NCBI GenBank assembly: GCA_014360685.1
Contig: JACIXB010000025.1
Coordinates: 1 to 36,394 of the forward strand
Source of the DNA: Actinomycetota bacterium
GTDB lineage: Bacteria; Actinomycetota; Geothermincolia; Geothermincolales; RBG-13-55-18
Direction: 5' to 3'
DNA: 36,394 bases
This document shows, piece after piece, positions 32,447 through 36,394 of the stretch. Under the pieces are notes generated by a model. That model was not told the origin of the DNA. It ran no database searches and worked only from the letters and a program-made list of their open reading frames with translations. The stretch's first letter is position 1, and every line of letters begins with the position of its first letter. A program made the position numbers and the translations under genes.

Positions 32447-33268
32447 ATGCCCGAGCTGCCGGAAGTGGAGACCATCCGTCGCCAGCTGGATACCGTTCTA
32501 CGCGGGGCGCGCATCTCCGAGGTGGAGGTCCTCCTGCCGCGCCTGGTAAAATATCCCAGTGCGGACCGATACCGTCGCTTCCTGCGGGGCGGCATCATCC
32601 GCGATGTGGGGCGCAGGGGAAAATACCTTCTAATCCGCCTGGAGGGCGGCCGGGTTCTGGTGATACACCTGGGCATGACCGGCTCCCTGCGCTTTTCCCA
32701 GCCGGGCCGGGAGCGGCCCCGCCACACCCACCTGGTCTTCCGCCTGGAGGACGGAAGGGAGCTCCTTTACGTGGATCCCCGCACCTTCGGGGAGACCGCT
32801 CTGCTGCGCGAGGGGGATTTCCGGTCCCTTCCCGGATTATGTCGGCTGGGCCCCGAACCCCTGGAGGAGGGCTTCACGCCCGAGGAGCTGAGCCGGGCAC
32901 TGCGAGGCAGGTGCCGCCTGAAGGCGGCCCTCCTGGACCAGTCCCGGGTGGCCGGTATAGGCAATATCTACGCCGACGAGGCGCTGCACCGCGCCGGGAT
33001 CCATCCCTTGCGCCGGCTGAACGAGCTTACCCCGGAAGAGCTGGAACGGCTGCACCGGGCCATCCGCGAGGTCCTTCGCGAGGCCATAAACGGCGGCGGT
33101 TCCTCGGTCAGCGACTACGTGGACACCAAGGGGGAAAGGGGGAATTTCCAGGTCGACCACCGCGTCTACCGGCGCGCCGGTGAACCATGCCCTCGTTGCG
33201 GGGAAAGCATCCGCAGGGACCGCGTGGCCGGCCGCAGTACCTACTACTGCCCCCGCTGCCAGCGCTGA
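32447..33268 (+). CDS. mutM: Formamidopyrimidine-DNA glycosylase (Fpg/MutM)
   Basis: A 273-residue base-excision repair enzyme that removes 8-oxoguanine and formamidopyrimidines and cuts the strand by beta,delta-elimination. Catalytic Pro2 and Glu3 are in the N-terminal PELPEVET, and K59 in GRRGKYLL is the conserved helper. QSRVAGIGNIYADEALHRAGIHP is the helix-two-turn-helix region. A zinc finger ends the protein: CPRCG, then the loop arginine region GRSTYYCPRCQ. All key residues are present, so it should be active. It starts 3 bp after the kinase gene, an unusual neighbour that suggests an oxidative-stress link, though simple proximity is possible. The next gene is convergent. Confidence 0.96.
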   Translation: MPELPEVETIRRQLDTVLRGARISEVEVLLPRLVKYPSADRYRRFLRGGIIRDVGRRGKYLLIRLEGGRVLVIHLGMTGSLRFSQPGRERPRHTHLVFRLEDGRELLYVDPRTFGETALLREGDFRSLPGLCRLGPEPLEEGFTPEELSRALRGRCRLKAALLDQSRVAGIGNIYADEALHRAGIHPLRRLNELTPEELERLHRAIREVLREAINGGGSSVSDYVDTKGERGNFQVDHRVYRRAGEPCPRCGESIRRDRVAGRSTYYCPRCQR

Positions 33269-33295
33269 CCTCTCGATCGCTCACCGGGTCCGGCC

Positions 33296-35860
33296 TCATC
33301 CCCGATACTCGGTGGCCGGCAGAAAAACGATTTCTCTGGCGCGGCGGTCATCCCGGGGGCGCCTCGGCGCGAACCGGAAGGAGGTCAAGGTGGCACCCCA
33401 GAACATGCACAGGGCGTGGGCGGCACCCAGGCTCGACCTCCCGTTCAGGCGACGCTTCATCCTCACCGGGACCTCGCGGATCACCAGGTCACGGCAGGAG
33501 AAGAGGTGCAACTCGGATACCTCCGGGTAGCGCACCGCCCGCCTCTCCGCGACCAGGGACATGGCGCGGCGGGAATAGGAGCGGAAGCCGGAGGTGGGAT
33601 CGGAGAAGTCGCGCCCCACCCACAAGCGGAGCAAGAAGCGGAAGTAGGCCATCCCGGCCCGGCGGGGGATGCTGACTCTGCCCTCGTAACCGCCCCCTTG
33701 AGTGAAGCGCGAGCCGACGACTACATCGGCTTCTCCCTTGAGGACGGGCCACAGCATGGAGGGAATATATTGGACGGCGTGCTGGCCGTCGCCGTCCACC
33801 CTGACCGCGGCCCGGTATCCCTCCCTCAGGGCATAGGTCATACCCAGCCGCATCATCTCCCCCAAGCCCACCTGGTCCTCTGACCTCATGACCATGGCCC
33901 CCGCCCGGAGGGCCTGGTCACAGGTCCCGTCCAGGGAGCCGTCGTCCAGGACCAGGATATCCAGCCCGGGGAACTTCTCGCGGACCTCGCTTACCACCTT
34001 GCCCACGTTCCCCTCCTCGTCACGGGCGGGGATCAGGACCAGCGAGTCGCTCCTCTTGTGCCCTTCGCCCTCCCCGAATCCGGGGGGCCATGCGAACGGA
34101 TCCTCGGGTCCGCTCCCCCCCTTTCCCGGGTGACCGCGTCTCAGCGCGTCCAGGACTACCGCCAGCGCCGCCATCGCGGCCAGGACGTAGACCAACCACA
34201 TGGGTATCACCGTTCCCATATCCTTGACCTCCTCTTCTTCCGCACCTTTCGCCTCCCTCTTCAAGACCAGGTAGGATCCCGCCCTACCCACCACTTGCCA
34301 ACCCCGCAGGGGGAGCAGCCTCGCGGCGGGAACCCGGCGGGAGAGCCTCGCGCCCGCCGCGGGAGAGTGGACCACCACCAAGTCGGCCTCTTCCGGCGCT
34401 GCTTGCCCGGATTCCGGATGCACCTCGTGGAACATCCCCCGGGTGACGTACCTCCCGGTCATGGCGTAGATGAAGTCCCCCAACACGCCGTCGTTCACGT
34501 GGACCAGGTCGCCCGGTTCGCTCCACTCCTCGACCACCCGTACCAGCTCCAGGTTCTCCGGCCCGAAGGTCCCGACGCCCCTCGCCGGCGTGCGGAGCTC
34601 CTCCAAGCCCAGCAAGGCTTCGAGGGAGGTGGGCTGGAGCTCCAACCGGAGGGTGGACGAGGCCCCGGCGTTCAAGGCCGCCGGGAGGCGCCGGATGGCC
34701 GTCCCGGCGCCCCCATCCTCTTCCCCCGCAAGCCAAAGTGCGTTCCCGAACGCCGTGCCGTTCGCCTGAAGAGACGGCGCGGCGCCCACGGGCCGGGAAC
34801 CCCATGCCAGCACCGGGTCAACCAGGAGCACCACCAGGAGCAGGGCGCAGAAAAGCGTGACCATGGCGGCCGAGGAGAGGGCCGGGGAGCGCAAGGCTCT
34901 CTCCATCTTCCCTCGCGCGGCGATATATAGGCCGTCCAGGGCCACCGCCCCCAGCATGGCCAGGGGGAGAAGGGCGTGCCCCTGCCAGAATCGATGGGGG
35001 TAGAAGAAGGCTATGGGCACCATGGAGAGGAAAAAGGAGGGCAGGAGCAGGTAGCTTCCCTTTCTCCGGTAGCAGGCCACCAGCCCGACAGCCGCCAGCG
35101 CCCAGACCAGGAGGTGTAAGGCCATGCCCCCTCCCGCCGCGGGCTCCGAAAAGCCCAGGGAGGAGAAGTTGCCGATGATGAGCCACGCCCAGGGCACGTA
35201 GAGGAGGTAAGCCACGCCCAGCACGGCGATTACCCGTCTCCACTGCTCCCTGCGGTGCACCAGGTAGATGCAGAGGGCCAGGGACAGGAGGTGGCCCAGG
35301 ACCAGGTGGGAATAGAGGGCCATGGCCAAAAGAACCGCGGCCGCGACCTTCCGCCCCCTCTCCAGCGCCAGGAAGACCAGGGGCGCCAGGACCATGACCA
35401 GTGAGGCGGCGATGGTGACCCCCGCTTCCCAGAGGAACGCCCCGGGAACGGCCAGGAGGACCAGGGAGAAGAAGGCCACGCGGGGCCCGTAAAGGCCCCG
35501 CATGGCCCACCAGAGGGCGAGCATGAGGAGGGGGAACATGAGCATGCACACCAGGGTGATGGTCACCTGGTCGGAAAGGCCCAGGTCCTGGAGAAGGGAC
35601 ATGCCCACGTGGAGGAGAGGCGGGTAGAGGTGCGGCCTCCCCGCGGGGGCATAGTCCCAGAAATCCCAGGTGCTCACCCCCCCGGCCTCCCGGAAACCCC
35701 GGGTCACGGCCATGTGGTACGGAGCGTCGAGGAAGACCGGGTACAGGGAGTGGTTGACCAGGATGAGGACCAAGAACAGCAGGACGAAGAGGAGGGAAAG
35801 AGCGTCCCAGGGCTCTATCCCGCCCCGCGTCCGCTTTCCTTCCCTCCCCGCGCTTTCCAT
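33296..35860 (-). CDS. Membrane protein fused to a DPM1-like family 2 glycosyltransferase
   Basis: An 854-residue fusion. Residues about 15-400 form a multi-helix membrane domain; its first loop has LDAPYHMAVTRGFRE and its later loops HLYPPLLH and FYPHRFWQGHALLPLAML, like GT-C-type sugar transferases acting on lipid-linked sugars. An extracytoplasmic domain follows to about 545, then one helix (MWLVYVLAAMAALAVVLDAL) and a cytosolic GT2 domain from about 603: LVLIPARDEEGNV, LVLDDGSLDG, VDGDGQH and ADVVVGSRFTQGG, the DPM1 pattern that charges polyprenyl phosphate. It is plausibly a synthase and membrane transferase in one chain; the sugar is unknown. The start at 35860 follows GGAAGGAGAAAGGG; an upstream ATG at 35926 lacks one. 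Convergent with mutM. Confidence 0.88.
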   Translation of the reverse strand: MESAGREGKRTRGGIEPWDALSLLFVLLFLVLILVNHSLYPVFLDAPYHMAVTRGFREAGGVSTWDFWDYAPAGRPHLYPPLLHVGMSLLQDLGLSDQVTITLVCMLMFPLLMLALWWAMRGLYGPRVAFFSLVLLAVPGAFLWEAGVTIAASLVMVLAPLVFLALERGRKVAAAVLLAMALYSHLVLGHLLSLALCIYLVHRREQWRRVIAVLGVAYLLYVPWAWLIIGNFSSLGFSEPAAGGGMALHLLVWALAAVGLVACYRRKGSYLLLPSFFLSMVPIAFFYPHRFWQGHALLPLAMLGAVALDGLYIAARGKMERALRSPALSSAAMVTLFCALLLVVLLVDPVLAWGSRPVGAAPSLQANGTAFGNALWLAGEEDGGAGTAIRRLPAALNAGASSTLRLELQPTSLEALLGLEELRTPARGVGTFGPENLELVRVVEEWSEPGDLVHVNDGVLGDFIYAMTGRYVTRGMFHEVHPESGQAAPEEADLVVVHSPAAGARLSRRVPAARLLPLRGWQVVGRAGSYLVLKREAKGAEEEEVKDMGTVIPMWLVYVLAAMAALAVVLDALRRGHPGKGGSGPEDPFAWPPGFGEGEGHKRSDSLVLIPARDEEGNVGKVVSEVREKFPGLDILVLDDGSLDGTCDQALRAGAMVMRSEDQVGLGEMMRLGMTYALREGYRAAVRVDGDGQHAVQYIPSMLWPVLKGEADVVVGSRFTQGGGYEGRVSIPRRAGMAYFRFLLRLWVGRDFSDPTSGFRSYSRRAMSLVAERRAVRYPEVSELHLFSCRDLVIREVPVRMKRRLNGRSSLGAAHALCMFWGATLTSFRFAPRRPRDDRRAREIVFLPATEYRG

Positions 35861-36156
35861 CCCTTTCTCCTTCCGTGGTCTCGCCCCTCCCGGCTCCCGG
35901 GATCCCTCCTTTTCACCCCTCCGCACCCACGCCGTCGAGTGATGCAGTCATTCACCCCTCCTCGTATCCGCCGCGCCCAACACCGCTCCACGGCTTCCCT
36001 TCCCTGGGGATAAGGCCTCCCCTATCCTTCGTTTCCTTCCCCTCTCCATACCGCCCCCACCCGGTACTCCGCGCCGCCGCCTTTTCATCCCTCCACGTTT
36101 CACAATCAGCGGGGAGTTTTAAGGTTGTCTTGGATGGATGTAAAGATTCGGTTAAG
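35861..36156. other. Intergenic stretch upstream of the glycosyltransferase
   Basis: No gene is supported. It is pyrimidine-rich on the plus strand and ends at the terminator 36157-36194. No clear promoter was seen for the minus-strand gene at 33296-35860. Confidence 0.4.
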
Positions 36157-36194
36157 AAACGCCGGGGCCGGCGGGGTTTTCGGCCCCGGCGTTT
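36157..36194 (-). terminator. Strong hairpin terminator
   Basis: Perfect 14-bp arms AAACGCCGGGGCCG (36157-36170) and CGGCCCCGGCGTTT (36181-36194) with a 10-base loop. On the minus strand the arm ends in TTT and continues CTTAACC. It lies 75 bp after the stop of the partial surface-protein gene (36270-36394). It is nearly symmetric and could work both ways. Confidence 0.8.
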
Positions 36195-36269
36195 GTAAGT
36201 CTACAACCATGGGGCGGGGTAAAGGGTGGTTGCGCAAGCCGCTCCAGGCCACCCGGGAAAGCCTTGCGG

Positions 36270-36394
36270 TCAGCGGGGATACCGGAAGTACATGGGCCGC
36301 TCGGCCACGATGGGGGAGGCGGCGTGGACGTGCACGGACAGGTCCCGGCCCGGCCCCAGGAGGTGGTTGACGTTGAGGGTGGTGCGGGAATGGG
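36270..36394 (-). CDS. C-terminus of a second DUF5719-like repeat protein (partial)
   Basis: The last 40 codons of a gene that begins beyond the window: HSRTTLNVNHLLGPGRDLSV, then HVHAASPIVAERPMYFRYPR and TGA. It matches a repeat of the protein at 27476-28828 (PAHSRTNVYVNSEIGSDRDV, then AERSLYFRYG). It stops right after MYFRY, about 15 residues before the usual GGH ending; no in-frame continuation carrying GGH is visible in the 90 bp downstream in any frame, so the truncation looks real rather than a frameshift. A strong terminator follows at 36157-36194. Confidence 0.8.
   Translation of the reverse strand, partial: HSRTTLNVNHLLGPGRDLSVHVHAASPIVAERPMYFRYPR

Overview
The window is GC-rich DNA, densely coded in short operons on both strands. 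It looks like an actinobacterium, probably of a deep anaerobic or thermophilic lineage. The evidence is a UPF0182 membrane protein, a class D/E-type sortase, a GerMN lipoprotein, DUF5719-like surface repeats, and an initiator tRNA with a C1-U72 mismatch. The anaerobe inference rests on cysteine-rich iron-sulfur proteins, a radical SAM/B12-domain protein and a DUF169 protein. There is no rRNA, CRISPR array or complete transposon. The placement is inference; no marker gene fixes the taxon.

Left part (1-9.97 kb). The window opens in an exact 39-bp tandem repeat. Next comes a well-formed sigma70-type promoter with a TetR-type palindrome across its predicted start site. It drives a four-gene cluster: three paralogous iron-sulfur proteins, each with an N-terminal winged-helix-like segment, a cysteine-packed C-x-C-C-x-C-C-C motif and a 2[4Fe-4S] ferredoxin domain, plus a TetR regulator between the first and second. 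A fatty acyl-AMP ligase, a short-chain dehydrogenase, a DUF6125/ATC-hydrolase-like protein and a DUF169 protein follow. A redox system linked to lipid or acyl metabolism is a reasonable but unproved reading.

Middle (10-20.2 kb). This part holds a zinc-ribbon/coiled-coil membrane protein, a NorQ-NorD-like AAA+/VWA chaperone pair with no visible target enzyme, an FLVCR-like MFS gene broken by one amber codon, an ATC-hydrolase-like protein, a GerMN lipoprotein, a decayed phosphofructokinase fragment and a radical SAM protein. The radical SAM gene is followed directly by a 98-bp REPIN/MITE-like element.

Right part (20.3-36.4 kb). Here are an initiator tRNA-Met with promoter and terminator, a sortase, a protein with two CxxCGLP motifs, UPF0182, a sirtuin with an altered zinc site, and a TIG protein with three DUF5719-like repeats. 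A signalling/repair operon follows (response regulator with degenerate GGDEF, OmpR-type regulator, histidine kinase, mutM). Next is a membrane glycosyltransferase fusion, and the window ends inside a second DUF5719-like gene on the minus strand.

A recurring oddity is short, partly decayed copies ('echoes') of neighbouring genes in the intergenic DNA: an inverted acyl-AMP ligase fragment at 4607-4757, and 3'-end echoes just downstream of both ATC-hydrolase-like genes (8256-8330 and 16242-16295). The best candidates for undescribed biology are the three-paralog iron-sulfur operon and the orphan NorQ/NorD-like pair.
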